A program made the translations under genes and the position numbers. Positions 32,569 to 40,875 of a DNA stretch of 64,000 nt are shown one piece after another. Origin of the DNA: CAVSIS01 sp963814875. GTDB taxonomy: Bacteria; Acidobacteriota; Thermoanaerobaculia; Thermoanaerobaculales; Sulfomarinibacteraceae. The notes beneath the pieces were generated by a model. That model was not told the origin of the DNA. It did not search any database and saw only the letters and a list, made by a program, of their open reading frames with translations. Each line of letters starts with the position of its first letter. The stretch's first letter is position 1. Location: contig CAWFFJ010000022.1 of assembly GCA_963814875.1 (NCBI GenBank), forward strand, positions 124,001 to 188,000. Reading direction: 5' to 3'.

Positions 32569-34161
32569 AAACGTGCCACCCATCAGAAGGCCCGAGTCAA
32601 GGACACGAATCGGCACTGGGCCCGGATCGGTGAGGTCTCGGGCAGTGAGGGTGGTCAGGGTTCGTCTCTCGCGGTGCATCGGCGTCCACGCAGCCGGACT
32701 CTCGGGTCGTAGGAGGTCGGTCGAGTACCGCCTCAGCCACCCATCGGGATCAAGACGCTGACTGCTCGATAGGGAGCGGCCAGGTCCCTGGCGCCTTGCG
32801 GCGCCCCAGAAAGTCCTCGGGCTCGACCGGCCGTGTCCACGAAACTGGGAAGGAACAGTCTTCGGGCTCTCCCTGAGGGCGCCATCACGGTGTGGCTCAC
32901 GGCCGACGCGCGGGTCGATGACACTGCGAGTGGGGCCGAGGCGGGTCCACCCAGTCACATAGGTTTTGCCAGCACATTTACTGGCTCCCGCCCCGGCCCG
33001 CCATCTCATCCAAATACCTTTGCCGGGTCGAAGTCGACCTGGTCGCGCATCACGTAGTAGGACGCACGGGCGAGCTTGTGAGCCAGCGCCCGGTTCGCGA
33101 CGATGCCGTTGGTCTTGGTTCGCTTGCGTTGGAAGTACCGCTGTGCGACCGGGTGATGACGGACCGCGAAGTGCGAAGCCTCGGTGAAGGACCACGACAG
33201 GTAGGGGTTGCCATTCTTGGCGTTGCCGCGCCCCTTGCGCTTCATGTTGCTCCACCGCTCGCTCTTGACGCAGCGGCAGTACGAGGCGAAGTTGCCGACC
33301 TTGGCGAAGCGGCTGATCGGACCGACCTCGTACATGATGGTCAGCGCCAGCACGTTGCCGACCCCCCACACCGTCAGCAGCGGTCGAAACTCGTCGCGCA
33401 GGCGCGCCTGCGCGAGCACGGCCTTCTCCAGCCTGCGGATCTGGACATCCATCGCCTTGACCGGCTCGAGCTGGCTCGAGATCGCAAGCGCCACTCTCGG
33501 GTCTTGGACTAACGCCTCCACGTCTTGCGTTGACAGCTTCCGCAGGTCGTCCGTCTTCACCCGGCCACCGGTGTGGCACGCAATGGCGCCGCCCATCGCC
33601 AGCAGCAGCGACGTCCTCTTCTTGACCAAGAAGCTGCGCCGCCTCAGCAGGTCGCGTAGCGGCCGCTCCTCCTTCGGGTAGATATGGCCTTCCGCGGGGA
33701 TCCCCATCGCCAAGAGCCTCGCCAGCCATCGCGCATCGTGCCGGTCGTCCGCGTACTTCAGCCCGTCGTACTGCTGGTTGGCCCAGGTATTTCCCAAGTG
33801 GACCTCGTACCCAGCCTCCTTGAGCCCGTCGACCAGCCAGTACCAGTTCCAGGTCGACTCGACCACCACGCCCTCGAGCTCCCCTTGATACGGCGCCAGC
33901 AGCCCCAGCACCGCCGCCAGGTCGTTGGGCAGCCTCCCTTCTGCGACCTTCTTGAACGTCTCGTCGATCACCGCCACGTAGCTGTTGTTTGAGTGAAGGT
34001 CGATGCCGCAGTACAGTGCCATCGGGCTCCTCCTTCTCCCGTGCGCTAACACGGGTCCTTTTCCCAACGACGAGCGTATCCCGCTCGACGAAGGGGGAGC
34101 CTTCTGGATGATTCTCAGGCACGGTATACTGAGTTAACGCTCCACCGGGTCGCGACCAACG
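32569..34161 (-). mobile_element. IS110-family element A, copy 1
   Basis: The segment is nearly identical to 37700-39292, only a handful of substitutions apart. It contains the transposase gene (33006-34022) and long non-coding ends: about 437 bases downstream of the gene and about 140 upstream. A long downstream non-coding end is the arrangement of the IS1111 group, where the bridge RNA would be encoded there. No terminal inverted repeats were identified. Confidence 0.85.
33006..34022 (-). CDS. IS110-family transposase (element A, copy 1)
   Basis: ATG at 34022 (MALYCGIDLHSNNSYVAVID) gives 338 residues. It has the RuvC-like DEDD domain at the N-terminus (CGIDLHS, VVVESTWNWYWL, LKYADDRHDARWLARLL) and the C-terminal transposase_20 domain (LLTVWGVGNVLALTIMYEVG, NFASYCRCV, HKLARASYYVM). 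IS110 transposases recombine DNA guided by an element-encoded RNA. It differs from copy 2 by Pro for Leu in PAEGHIY and Ser for Gly in RRSFLV. Confidence 0.93.
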   Translation of the reverse strand: MALYCGIDLHSNNSYVAVIDETFKKVAEGRLPNDLAAVLGLLAPYQGELEGVVVESTWNWYWLVDGLKEAGYEVHLGNTWANQQYDGLKYADDRHDARWLARLLAMGIPAEGHIYPKEERPLRDLLRRRSFLVKKRTSLLLAMGGAIACHTGGRVKTDDLRKLSTQDVEALVQDPRVALAISSQLEPVKAMDVQIRRLEKAVLAQARLRDEFRPLLTVWGVGNVLALTIMYEVGPISRFAKVGNFASYCRCVKSERWSNMKRKGRGNAKNGNPYLSWSFTEASHFAVRHHPVAQRYFQRKRTKTNGIVANRALAHKLARASYYVMRDQVDFDPAKVFG

Positions 34162-34173
34162 CATTCCCGAAGG

Positions 34174-34229
34174 GGATCCTTCGACTCCGGCCCCGCCTGA
34201 CGGCGGGACCTCCGCTCAGGATGACAGGC
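34174..34229. repeat. Short palindromic intergenic repeat
   Basis: GGATCCTTCGACTCCGGCC, a CCCGCC-TGAC-GGCGGG hairpin (34192-34207) and GCTCAGGATGACAGG form an imperfect palindrome. In my recollection this type of sequence occurs many times in some environmental genomes. It is not present in copy 2 of the surrounding duplication. Confidence 0.5.
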
Positions 34230-34231
34230 CA

Positions 34232-34258
34232 GTGAAAGGTGTCAGTCACGCCATTCTG
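34232..34258. repeat. Dispersed repeat R1, short copy
   Basis: GAAAGGTGTCAGTCACGCCATT is the head of the R1 repeat seen at 5014, 11509, 34855 and 40096. The rest of the repeat is absent. Confidence 0.55.
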
Positions 34259-34485
34259 GCGTTGTGCTGGGGTCGGGTGAGGAGGCGGCCGATGTCGAGG
34301 GCGGACGGGTCGGTCAGCACGGCTTGGCCGTGAGCTCATTGTACGTGGGGGTGGTGGGCGCGGTATGCGCCGCGGTGGGCGCTCGTACCGAGGAGGGGCC
34401 GACGGTCGATTCCTCTCATGGACATCTCAGTACTGAAGACGGACGCACCATTCCTTGAGTGGACGGAAAGCTGTACTCTTCGGAC

Positions 34486-34839
34486 ATGAATAGTGCTGTA
34501 CGACGCGTGCTGATCCACGTCGCCGGCGGGCGGCGCATCCCGATCGAGCCGGACGAGGTGTTCCTGCTCGAAGCGGTGGGCGACGAGACGGACGTGCGGA
34601 CTCGAGGCGCACGGAAACTGCGGGACGTGCGGTCGTTGGGCGAGGTGGTGGAGCGGTTCCCGGCCGAGGCGATCGTGGTGGTCCACCGTGGGTTCGCGGT
34701 CAACGTCGACCGGGTGTCGGAGATCCGGCGGCGGGCGAACGGCCGGGACTGGGAGCTGAAGCTCGAGCCGCCGGTGAACCGCATAGTGCCCGTGGCCCGG
34801 GACCGGGTGCGGGAGCTGTGGCGGGCGTACGGGGAGTGA
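34486..34839 (+). CDS. Stand-alone LytTR DNA-binding domain protein, copy 1
   Basis: From ATG 34486 (a GTG at 34459 would add 9 residues) the product has 117 residues and consists of a LytTR domain: IPIEPDEVFLLEAVGDETDV, LRDVRSLGEVVERF, IVVVHRGFAVNVDRVSEIRRR and a final strand-helix. LytTR domains bind DNA in regulators such as LytR and AgrA, usually after a receiver domain, which is lacking here. The copy at 39568-39921 is nearly identical. Each copy sits just outside an IS110 element A and is followed by an R1 repeat, so the gene travels with the duplication. Confidence 0.8.
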   Translation: MNSAVRRVLIHVAGGRRIPIEPDEVFLLEAVGDETDVRTRGARKLRDVRSLGEVVERFPAEAIVVVHRGFAVNVDRVSEIRRRANGRDWELKLEPPVNRIVPVARDRVRELWRAYGE

Positions 34840-34854
34840 ACAGCAGCGTTCGCC

Positions 34855-35045
34855 GAATGGTAGCAATCACGCCATTCAACCTTTCTTCCCTGCGGGGGCG
34901 GCGATGTTGGGGGCCCCGGCCGGACTCTTCTCGATGGCGGGGTTCGACACGTCGAAGCGGCGCTCGCTTGGGTAGAAGGCGATGCGGATGCGCACCGTGC
35001 GGTCGTCGCGCTTCGGCTTCGGTGCCGGGCTTGAAGAAGTTGGGA
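34855..35045. repeat. Dispersed repeat R1, copy b
   Basis: Starting at AATCACGCCATTCAACC and running through GGCGGGGTTCGACACGTCGA to CTTGAAGAAGTTGGGAAG, this block parallels copy a (5014-5205), including the terminal CTTGAAGAAGTT words, and copy c. The 35046-35246 stretch that follows shows no gene. Confidence 0.7.
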
Positions 35046-35246
35046 AGTTGACACATCGGTGCCTCTATAAGCAGTCAAGAGGGAAATCTCGTCGCCGAGG
35101 CTATGAGTCTGTGGGAAACCCGGAGGGTTTTCCAAGGCCTGTGGGAAGGTGGCGTCAGCCAGCTTTCCATGACTCCGCAGTCCGAGCGTAGCCGAGCCCT
35201 GATTCCCGCTATCTTTGGAGGTTCCCCAGTTGTCAGGCACTCGCGT

Positions 35247-35268
35247 TATACGTATACTACACGTGTAG
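35247..35268. promoter_or_regulatory. Adjacent palindromes upstream of the MazE-like gene
   Basis: TATACGTATA (35247-35256) is directly followed by CTACACGTGTAG (35257-35268), both perfect palindromes, ending 11 bases before the antitoxin start. Antitoxins autoregulate through such sites; the first also could overlap a -10 element. The 35269-35275 GGAGGGG is the ribosome binding site. Confidence 0.65.
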
Positions 35269-35279
35269 GGAGGGGCCTC

Positions 35280-35510
35280 ATGCAGAGGAAGCTCACCATC
35301 ACCGTCGACGAGCAGGTCTACGCGGGTCTTCACAAGGTCGTGGGGCGCCGGAGGATCAGCGGATTCATCGAATCCCTCGTCCGCCCTCACGTCGTCAGAG
35401 AGGACTTGGCAGCGGCATACCAGGAGATGGCACGGGACGAAGCCCGAGAAGCCGAGGCCATCGAATGGGCTGAGGCGACAGCCTCGGATGTCGCAGATGA
35501 ACCGCGGTGA
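35280..35510 (+). CDS. Ribbon-helix-helix antitoxin (MazE-like)
   Basis: ATG at 35280 after GGGAGGGG gives 76 residues. The N-terminus [35 protein letters not shown] is a ribbon-helix-helix fold; the C-terminal half is an acidic, Ala/Glu-rich tail that would wrap the toxin. It overlaps the MazF gene by 23 bases, the standard antitoxin-toxin coupling, and has tandem palindromes in front. Confidence 0.85.
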   Translation: MQRKLTITVDEQVYAGLHKVVGRRRISGFIESLVRPHVVREDLAAAYQEMARDEAREAEAIEWAEATASDVADEPR

Positions 35511-35820
35511 GGTCTGGTGGGTCAGCTTCGATCCGTCTCTTGGAGGCGAGATCCGAAAGCGCAGGCCCGCCGTCATCGTCAGCAACGACGCTGCAAACCA
35601 GCATCTGAACCGTGTTCAGGTTGTTCCCCTCACGAGCAATGTGGCCCGTCTCTTCCCGAGCGAAGCGTATGTCGACCTGAATGGCGAGCGTCGCAAGGCG
35701 ATGGCTGATCAGCTCACGACGGTGAGCAAGGGCAGACTCGATCAATACATCGGCTTGCTCTCGGCCTCCGATCTCATCGGTGTCGAACGAGCCATTCGAA
35801 CTCAGCTTGGCATCGACTGA
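35488..35820 (+). CDS. MazF/PemK-family mRNA endonuclease toxin
   Basis: The 110-residue protein (or 107 from the next Met) has the MazF fold signature: [39 protein letters not shown] and [19 protein letters not shown], with the catalytic Arg and Thr/Ser region present. MazF toxins cut mRNA at short sequences when the antitoxin is degraded. It is translated from inside the antitoxin gene. Confidence 0.92.
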   Translation: MSQMNRGEVWWVSFDPSLGGEIRKRRPAVIVSNDAANQHLNRVQVVPLTSNVARLFPSEAYVDLNGERRKAMADQLTTVSKGRLDQYIGLLSASDLIGVERAIRTQLGID

Positions 35821-35857
35821 AGCATGGCTCCCCAGGTCCGGAATCGGCGCCTCAACC

Positions 35858-36238
35858 CTAAGAGCGCCGGAGGCGCACGCGCACTCGGCTGCCCCGCCGG
35901 TCGGCGACGAGCAGGAAGGGCGGCTTTGCGTCGATCGGCATCGACAGAATGGTGTCGAGCATAGACAGTACAACACTCGTTCGGATGTTGCCGGGACGCA
36001 GGTAGATGATGCCGAGAAGAGGCTCCCCGTCTCGGATCGCCAGCGCCCCAAAGTCGGAGTCGTGGGTGATGATGACACGACCGGCTCCGAAGGCGACGCG
36101 CATGAGCGCGCGGTCCGTCGAGCCGCCAAGGCCGAGCTCGGAAACAGCCTGTACGTCGCGGCCCCGAGACTGCAGCTCGGCGACCACGGCCGGGTCCAGG
36201 TTTTCGTCCGCAAGCAGAGGGAACGTGAGAGGGTTCAT
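35858..36238 (-). CDS. DUF5615 family PIN-like toxin
   Basis: The 126-residue protein begins with LLADENLDPAVVAELQSRG and has VIITHDSDFGALA, the two acidic clusters (DEN and DxDF) of DUF5615, a PIN-like nuclease family found as toxin partner of DUF433 proteins. Its start overlaps the DUF433 stop by 4 bases. The nuclease activity is a family-level inference. Confidence 0.85.
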   Translation of the reverse strand: MNPLTFPLLADENLDPAVVAELQSRGRDVQAVSELGLGGSTDRALMRVAFGAGRVIITHDSDFGALAIRDGEPLLGIIYLRPGNIRTSVVLSMLDTILSMPIDAKPPFLLVADRRGSRVRVRLRRS

Positions 36239-36465
36239 GCTGGGATCGAAAGATCCCAGACGACCTCGTTCTTCATGGCTCGCGCCGCATAGCAGAGCGC
36301 CGCCGAGAACCCCTCCTCACCGATCTGCGGGTACTTCGCCAGGATCTCCTGGGGGCTGGCGCCACTTGCCAGAAGCTCGAGAACGAACTCTACGCTGATC
36401 CGGGTTCCCCTGACGCAGGGCTTGCCGCCGAGGATCTCCGGGTTCGCTACGACCATCTCCTCCAT
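36235..36465 (-). CDS. DUF433 family antitoxin-like protein
   Basis: ATG at 36465, preceded by GGAGG, gives 76 residues: VVANPEILGGKPCVRGTRISVEFVLELLASG and AKYPQIGEEGFSAALCYAARAM. This is the DUF433 helix-turn-helix family, the usual upstream partner of DUF5615 toxins and likely its antitoxin and autoregulator. A longer upstream frame is out of phase with known members. Confidence 0.88.
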   Translation of the reverse strand: MEEMVVANPEILGGKPCVRGTRISVEFVLELLASGASPQEILAKYPQIGEEGFSAALCYAARAMKNEVVWDLSIPA

Positions 36466-36638
36466 GACCACCTCCGACTCGAGAATACACCCCGTGCGGT
36501 GCCGCGTGTCAGGTAGCTCACAACGATCAACCGGGTACCAAACCGGGTGCCAGATGGGATCAGTAGGCCGGTCTCCCCGGCGTAGCACAATGCTCGCCAA
36601 ACCTAGAACGGGCTCGAGGCCCAAGAAGGGAGACCGGC

Positions 36639-37658
36639 ATGGAGTATTGTGGCATCGACCTGCACCAGAAGCATAGCCAGATCTGCATTCTCGACGAGGC
36701 GGGCGAGGTCGTGGAGCAGACACGGATCCCCACGTCGCGAGCATCCTTGGCGCGTTTGTTCGGGAACCGGGGTGAGATGCGCGTGGTGATGGAGGCGTGT
36801 GGTCTCTCACCCTGGGTGTCACGTGCGGTGGCCGGCCACGGCCACGAGGTGATTGTGTGCAGCCCGCGTCGCGTCCGGCTGATTGCTGAGAGCACGCTGA
36901 AGAACGACACGGTAGACGCTGAGGTGCTGGCCCGTCTGGTGCGGATCGACCCCGCCTTCTTGAAGCCGATCCAGCACCGTGACGAGGAGGCACAGAGGCT
37001 TCGCTGCAAGCTGCTGGTGCGTCGGTCGCTGGTGGACGCACGTACAGCGTGGATCAACCAAGTGCGAGGGATCCTGCGCGGGTTCGGGTACCGGGTCTCG
37101 GGCAAGAACGCCGCCACTTTCGTTGAGCGGGTCGACAAGATGAAGCTGCCGGGCGAGCTCCGGGACGTGGTCGAGCCACTGCTTGAGCAGATCGACCTGG
37201 TGACGGGGGAGATCGAGCGTCGCAACGAGGAGCTGGAGACGATCGGAGCAGCCATCCCGGAGGTCGCTCACCTCGACGAGATCCCCGGCGTCGGTCTGCT
37301 CGTGGCTCTCTACTTCGTGGTCTCGGTGGGCGATCCCCACCGCTTCCAGAGTAGTCGTGACGTGGCGGCCTTCTTCGGGCTACGACCCGCGATGCGTGAG
37401 TCCGGAGGCAGCGGCAGGTACGGGAGGATCACCAAGGAGGGCGACCCGGAGATGAGGCGCCTGTTGACCCAGGCCGCCCACGCGCTGATGAACACCAAGA
37501 GAGACACCGCCCTCAAGGGTTGGGCGAATCAGCTCGAGGCCAGGCGAGGGAAAGCGAAGGCGAAGGTGGCGCTCGCAAGGAAGCTCGCCGTGCTGATGCA
37601 TCACCTGTGGGTTACCGGAGAGGTGTACCAGGACTTTCCGCAAACGATGGCGGCATAG
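36639..37658 (+). CDS. IS110-family transposase (element B)
   Basis: The 339-residue protein starts MEYCGIDLHQKHSQICILDE and shares DEDD motifs (VVMEACGLSPW, DTVDAEVLARLV) and the transposase_20 region (LDEIPGVGLLVALYFVVSVGD, VAAFFGLRPAM, TQAAHALM). It is only distantly related to element A. About 170 non-coding bases separate it from the DUF433 start and about 40 follow the stop, the IS110-group layout with a longer upstream end. Element A copy 2 begins at 37700, nearly touching it. Confidence 0.93.
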   Translation: MEYCGIDLHQKHSQICILDEAGEVVEQTRIPTSRASLARLFGNRGEMRVVMEACGLSPWVSRAVAGHGHEVIVCSPRRVRLIAESTLKNDTVDAEVLARLVRIDPAFLKPIQHRDEEAQRLRCKLLVRRSLVDARTAWINQVRGILRGFGYRVSGKNAATFVERVDKMKLPGELRDVVEPLLEQIDLVTGEIERRNEELETIGAAIPEVAHLDEIPGVGLLVALYFVVSVGDPHRFQSSRDVAAFFGLRPAMRESGGSGRYGRITKEGDPEMRRLLTQAAHALMNTKRDTALKGWANQLEARRGKAKAKVALARKLAVLMHHLWVTGEVYQDFPQTMAA

Positions 37659-37699
37659 CTCTCTGCCATGAGGCGCAAAGGAAGCACAGACGATTCATT

Positions 37700-39292
37700 A
37701 AACGTGCCACCCATCAGAAGGCCCGAGTCAAGGACACGAATCGGCACTGGGCCCGGATCGGTGAGGTCTCGGGCAGTGAGGGTGGTCAGGGTTCGTCTCT
37801 CGCGGTGCATCGGCGTCCACGCAGCCGGACTCTCGGGTCGTAGGAGGTCGGTCGAGTACCGCCTCAGCCACCCATCGGGATCAAGACGCTGACTGCTCGA
37901 TAGGGAGCGGCCAGGTCCCTGGCGCCTTGCGGCGCCCCAGAAAGTCCTCGGGCTCGACCGGCCGTGTCCACGAAACTGGGAAGGAACAGTCTTCGGGCTC
38001 TCCCTGAGGGCGCCATCACGGTGTGGCTCACGGCCGACGCGCGGGTCGATGACACTGCGAGTGGGGCCGAGGCGGGTCCACCCAGTCACATAGGTTTTGC
38101 CAGCACATTTACTGGCTCCCGCCCCGGCCCGCCATCTCATCCAAATACCTTTGCCGGGTCGAAGTCGACCTGGTCGCGCATCACGTAGTAGGACGCACGG
38201 GCGAGCTTGTGAGCCAGCGCCCGGTTCGCGACGATGCCGTTGGTCTTGGTTCGCTTGCGTTGGAAGTACCGCTGTGCGACCGGGTGATGACGGACCGCGA
38301 AGTGCGAAGCCTCGGTGAAGGACCACGACAGGTAGGGGTTGCCATTCTTGGCGTTGCCGCGCCCCTTGCGCTTCATGTTGCTCCACCGCTCGCTCTTGAC
38401 GCAGCGGCAGTACGAGGCGAAGTTGCCGACCTTGGCGAAGCGGCTGATCGGACCGACCTCGTACATGATGGTCAGCGCCAGCACGTTGCCGACCCCCCAC
38501 ACCGTCAGCAGCGGTCGAAACTCGTCGCGCAGGCGCGCCTGCGCGAGCACGGCCTTCTCCAGCCTGCGGATCTGGACATCCATCGCCTTGACCGGCTCGA
38601 GCTGGCTCGAGATCGCAAGCGCCACTCTCGGGTCTTGGACTAACGCCTCCACGTCTTGCGTTGACAGCTTCCGCAGGTCGTCCGTCTTCACCCGGCCACC
38701 GGTGTGGCACGCAATGGCGCCGCCCATCGCCAGCAGCAGCGACGTCCTCTTCTTGACCAAGAAGCCGCGCCGCCTCAGCAGGTCGCGTAGCGGCCGCTCC
38801 TCCTTCGGGTAGATATGGCCTTCCGCGAGGATCCCCATCGCCAAGAGCCTCGCCAGCCATCGCGCATCGTGCCGGTCGTCCGCGTACTTCAGCCCGTCGT
38901 ACTGCTGGTTGGCCCAGGTATTTCCCAAGTGGACCTCGTACCCAGCCTCCTTGAGCCCGTCGACCAGCCAGTACCAGTTCCAGGTCGACTCGACCACCAC
39001 GCCCTCGAGCTCCCCTTGATACGGCGCCAGCAGCCCCAGCACCGCCGCCAGGTCGTTGGGCAGCCTCCCTTCTGCGACCTTCTTGAACGTCTCGTCGATC
39101 ACCGCCACGTAGCTGTTGTTTGAGTGAAGGTCGATGCCGCAGTACAGTGCCATCGGGCTCCTCCTTCTCCCGTGCGCTAACACGGGTCCTTTTCCCAACG
39201 ACGAGCGTATCCCGCTCGACGAAGGGGGAGCCTTCTGGATGATTCTCAGGCACGGTATACGGAGTTAACGCTCCGCCGGGTCGCGATCAACG
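37700..39292 (-). mobile_element. IS110-family element A, copy 2
   Basis: It is collinear with 32569-34161 at an offset of 5131 bases. Identity begins at AACGTGCCACCCATCAG and ends near GATCAACGC, with few differences (for example TATACGG for TATACTG near 39259). The left flank differs from copy 1, so the left boundary at about 37700 is well defined. Confidence 0.87.
38137..39153 (-). CDS. IS110-family transposase (element A, copy 2)
   Basis: This is 338 residues from ATG 39153 and identical to copy 1 (33006-34022) except for two residues (LAEGHIY, RRGFLV). Both copies have full-length frames and intact DEDD motifs, so the duplication is recent. Confidence 0.93.
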   Translation of the reverse strand: MALYCGIDLHSNNSYVAVIDETFKKVAEGRLPNDLAAVLGLLAPYQGELEGVVVESTWNWYWLVDGLKEAGYEVHLGNTWANQQYDGLKYADDRHDARWLARLLAMGILAEGHIYPKEERPLRDLLRRRGFLVKKRTSLLLAMGGAIACHTGGRVKTDDLRKLSTQDVEALVQDPRVALAISSQLEPVKAMDVQIRRLEKAVLAQARLRDEFRPLLTVWGVGNVLALTIMYEVGPISRFAKVGNFASYCRCVKSERWSNMKRKGRGNAKNGNPYLSWSFTEASHFAVRHHPVAQRYFQRKRTKTNGIVANRALAHKLARASYYVMRDQVDFDPAKVFG

Positions 39293-39567
39293 CTGGAACG
39301 GTGCCAGGTGTCACAACCTCACAATGTTGAAGGCGGACAAGGTGCCGGGAAGATACCTGAGGTTAAGCCCCTCGTGACCTGGCCAGAGCGTGAGACCTGG
39401 CCCCCTTCTCCATTCCATTCAGGCAGAGGCGCGAGCCCAGCGAGAGGCTCTGCTGGTGAAGAGTCAAGAACGAGGAGGGGCCGACGGTCGATTCCTCTCA
39501 TGGACAGCTCAGTACTGTAAACGGACGTACCATTCCTTGGTTGGACGGAAAGCTGTACTATTCGGAC

Positions 39568-39921
39568 ATGAAGAGTGCTGTACGACGCGTGCTGATCCAC
39601 GTCGCCGGCGGGCGGCGCATCCCGATCGAGCCGGATGAGGTGTTCCTGCTCGAAGCGGTGGGCGACGAGACGGACGTGCGGACTCGAGGCGCACGGAAAC
39701 TGCGGGACGTGCGGTCGTTGGGCGAGGTGGTGGAGCGGTTCCCGGCCGAGGCGATCGTGGTGGTCCACCGTGGGTTCGCGGTCAACGTCGACCGGGTGTC
39801 GGAGATCCGGCGGCGGGCGAACGGCCGGGACTGGGAGCTGAAGCTCGAGCCGCCGGTGAACCGCATAGTGCCCGTGGCCCGGGACCGGGTGCGGGAGCTG
39901 TGGCGGGCCTACGGGGAGTGA
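39568..39921 (+). CDS. Stand-alone LytTR DNA-binding domain protein, copy 2
   Basis: The near-identical partner of the gene at 34486-34839: 117 residues from ATG 39568, differing only in the first residues (MKSAVRR for MNSAVRR). The similarity extends upstream to about 39471 and stops shortly after the stop codon. The shared upstream bases include CGAGGAGGGGCCGACGGTCG, possibly part of its promoter. Confidence 0.8.
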   Translation: MKSAVRRVLIHVAGGRRIPIEPDEVFLLEAVGDETDVRTRGARKLRDVRSLGEVVERFPAEAIVVVHRGFAVNVDRVSEIRRRANGRDWELKLEPPVNRIVPVARDRVRELWRAYGE

Positions 39922-39949
39922 GCGGCAGCGTTCGCCGGGAAGAGCAGAA

Positions 39950-40095
39950 TCAATCGCCATTCCTCTCCACCCTCAACCGTCCCACCATGAGATAGGTCGG
40001 CGGCTCCTCCGACCTGTCCCCGACAACAGGGAAACCGGTCGCCCCGGCCGCTTCCTGCTGGCCCGACACCGCGACGAAACTGATGTCGCCCGCCT
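39950..40095 (-). pseudogene. C-terminal fragment of an unidentified protein gene
   Basis: The minus strand encodes GDISFVAVSGQQEAAGATGF, then PPTYLMVGRLRVERNGD and a stop at 39950. The composition is protein-like, but the upstream part is cut by the R1 repeat at 40096. The product is unidentified. Confidence 0.35.
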
Positions 40096-40330
40096 CATGA
40101 AAGGTGCTTGTCACGCCATTCCGCCTTTCCTGTCTGCAGGGGCGGTGATGTGGGGACCCCGCGCGGCCGGGCCCCTCTCGATCGCGGGGTTCGACACCTC
40201 GAAGCGGCGCTCGCCGGGGTGGGACGCGATGCGGATGCGCACGCTACGGTCCTCGCGGGTGACCACCTCGCGGCCCGGCAACGCCGCCGTCAGGGCGGTG
40301 ACCCGCTGCCGGCCGCCGATGAGAACTTTG
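40096..40330. repeat. Dispersed repeat R1, copy c (longest)
   Basis: It begins ATGAAAGGTGCTTGTCACGC and continues through GCGGGGTTCGACACCTCGAA. On the minus strand the frame reads [20 protein letters not shown] and [10 protein letters not shown] and ends at the palindromic head, so the repeat looks like a copied gene end. The 40331-40875 stretch before aceE has no gene; it contains a short TCTTGGTGTCTTGGTG direct repeat at about 40600 and must hold the aceE promoter. Confidence 0.7.
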
Positions 40331-40875
40331 GAACCAGAAACGTGGCTCAACGTCCCGGTTCAAGCCGCTACGCTGACGAGCCGGACGCCTCACCGACAAT
40401 CCGTCTGCGGGCGGCCTGCCCAGTGGCGAGGCGGCGCAGGTGCAAGCAAACCGTGCACGGCACGTCACGTGATCGTGAAGGCGCATCCCTGGGGTCTGAC
40501 CTCACGAGAGGTACCGAGCACGACGACGGCCCGAAGCCCGTGGCAAGAGCAGAGGGATTTCACCACCACAGGAGCGCAGATGGACACCACGAGTGCCTTC
40601 TTGGTGTCTTGGTGTCTTGGTGGTAACAAAGCCTGGCCCCCGAGAAAGCACCACTCAAGAACGCGATTGCGGGCACCGCGCGCGCTGACTCTCTGTGTGT
40701 CCGTGATTCAAATGCGACGAAATCTCGCCGCGGTGCGGCTTGCGTCGGATCGCCCTGCACTGGGAGCATCCGGTCGCACCGGTATCGCCGATGCGAAACA
40801 GAACAGCGTCACGGCCTGTTGTGCCGCTGGGGCGTGAGGCCCCGTAGCCGGTGCGCACGAAAGAGAGAGGGATCC

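Noticed and set aside
34841..35056. Minus-strand open frame through repeat R1 as a gene
   Set aside because: The frame differs among copies and lacks a start and ribosome binding site; it is better described as a repeat derived from a gene end.
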